Origin: Actinomycetes bacterium
Lineage (GTDB): Bacteria > Actinomycetota > Aquicultoria > SURF-47 > JAUUWJ01
Length of the DNA: 5,421 bases
Direction: 5' to 3'
Assembly (NCBI GenBank): GCA_030589175.1
Contig: JAUUWJ010000066.1
Span: 1 to 5,421, forward strand
Below, in pieces: positions 5,384 to 5,421 of the stretch. Below the pieces are notes generated by a model. The model made no database searches. It worked only from the letters and a program-made list of their open reading frames with translations, and was not told the origin of the DNA. Within the stretch, counting starts at the first letter, position 1. Each line of letters starts with the position of its first letter. The position numbers were made by a program, and so were the translations under genes.

Positions 5384-5421
5384 AAGTGAAATCTTCCTTG
5401 TAAAACCGCCAAGTTTTGTCC

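Larger units (their letters stand above)
4684..5421 (-). pseudogene. Purine nucleoside phosphorylase, frame interrupted by a 144-bp insert (5' end outside window)
   Basis: PNP phosphorolyses purine nucleosides to base plus ribose-1-phosphate. The gene appears in two in-frame pieces. Minus strand 5421-5380 encodes GQNLAVLQGRFHFY, matching the PNP motif QGRFHxYEGY (human Arg84, His86, Tyr88 sugar/phosphate residues). From 5235 the frame resumes with EGYTMWGITFPVRV and continues to the TAG at 4684-4686. Between them lies the insert, with in-frame TAA (5326-5328) and TGA (5266-5268). The C-terminal piece, numbered from a GTG at 5247, retains PNP residues: GPNFE with Glu112 (human Glu201), GMS with Met130, SNN with Asn154 (human Asn243) and LHE with His162 (human His257). 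The Glu/Asn pair points to 6-oxopurine nucleosides rather than methylthioadenosine. The GTG has no Shine-Dalgarno and sits inside a hairpin, so a separate 187-residue protein is doubtful. The gene is probably inactive, unless the insert is bypassed, removed from RNA, or the halves assemble. The start is outside the window. Confidence 0.85.

Overview
The window is AT-rich bacterial (or possibly archaeal) DNA that codes on both strands with short gaps. It carries a divergent RuBisCO large subunit next to an archaeal/Thermotoga-type S-adenosylhomocysteine hydrolase and a purine nucleoside phosphorylase. RuBisCO in a nucleotide-salvage setting, no Calvin-cycle neighbours, and a GC-rich palindromic repeat of the CCGCCTTCGC...GCGAAGGCGG kind all suggest a Candidate Phyla Radiation (Patescibacteria) genome. 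This placement is inference; a DPANN archaeon is a weaker alternative. TGA ends two genes here, so the UGA=Gly code of Gracilibacteria/SR1 is unlikely.

Layout. 1-643 (minus) is the N-terminal half of a GlcD-type FAD-dependent oxidase running off the left edge. 770-1873 (plus) is an AI-2E/PerM-family membrane protein transcribed divergently from it. 1874-3187 (minus) is RuBisCO; its stop codon directly abuts that of the membrane protein. 3295-4566 (minus) is SAH hydrolase. 4684-5421 (minus) is a purine nucleoside phosphorylase gene running off the right edge.

The three right-hand genes lie head-to-tail in the order PNP, sahH, RuBisCO, with gaps of 117 and 107 bp. They suggest a salvage line: SAH is cleaved to adenosine and homocysteine, a nucleoside is phosphorolysed to ribose-1-phosphate, and this is converted (kinase and isomerase not in the window) to ribulose-1,5-bisphosphate, which RuBisCO turns into two 3-phosphoglycerates. 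This is a hypothesis from gene content.

The most unusual object is a 144-bp, about 60% GC, hairpin-packed insert (5236-5379) that splits the PNP reading frame inside its conserved active-site motif, between GRFHFY and EGY. It brings two in-frame stops. It contains several perfect hairpins and two diverged copies, 100 bp apart, of a hairpin with a compensatory base-pair change and GNRA-type loops on the gene strand. Other points are a RuBisCO with Cys where Lys177 is expected, a 28-bp perfect palindrome over the PNP stop codon, and a terminator-like palindrome inside the AI-2E gene.
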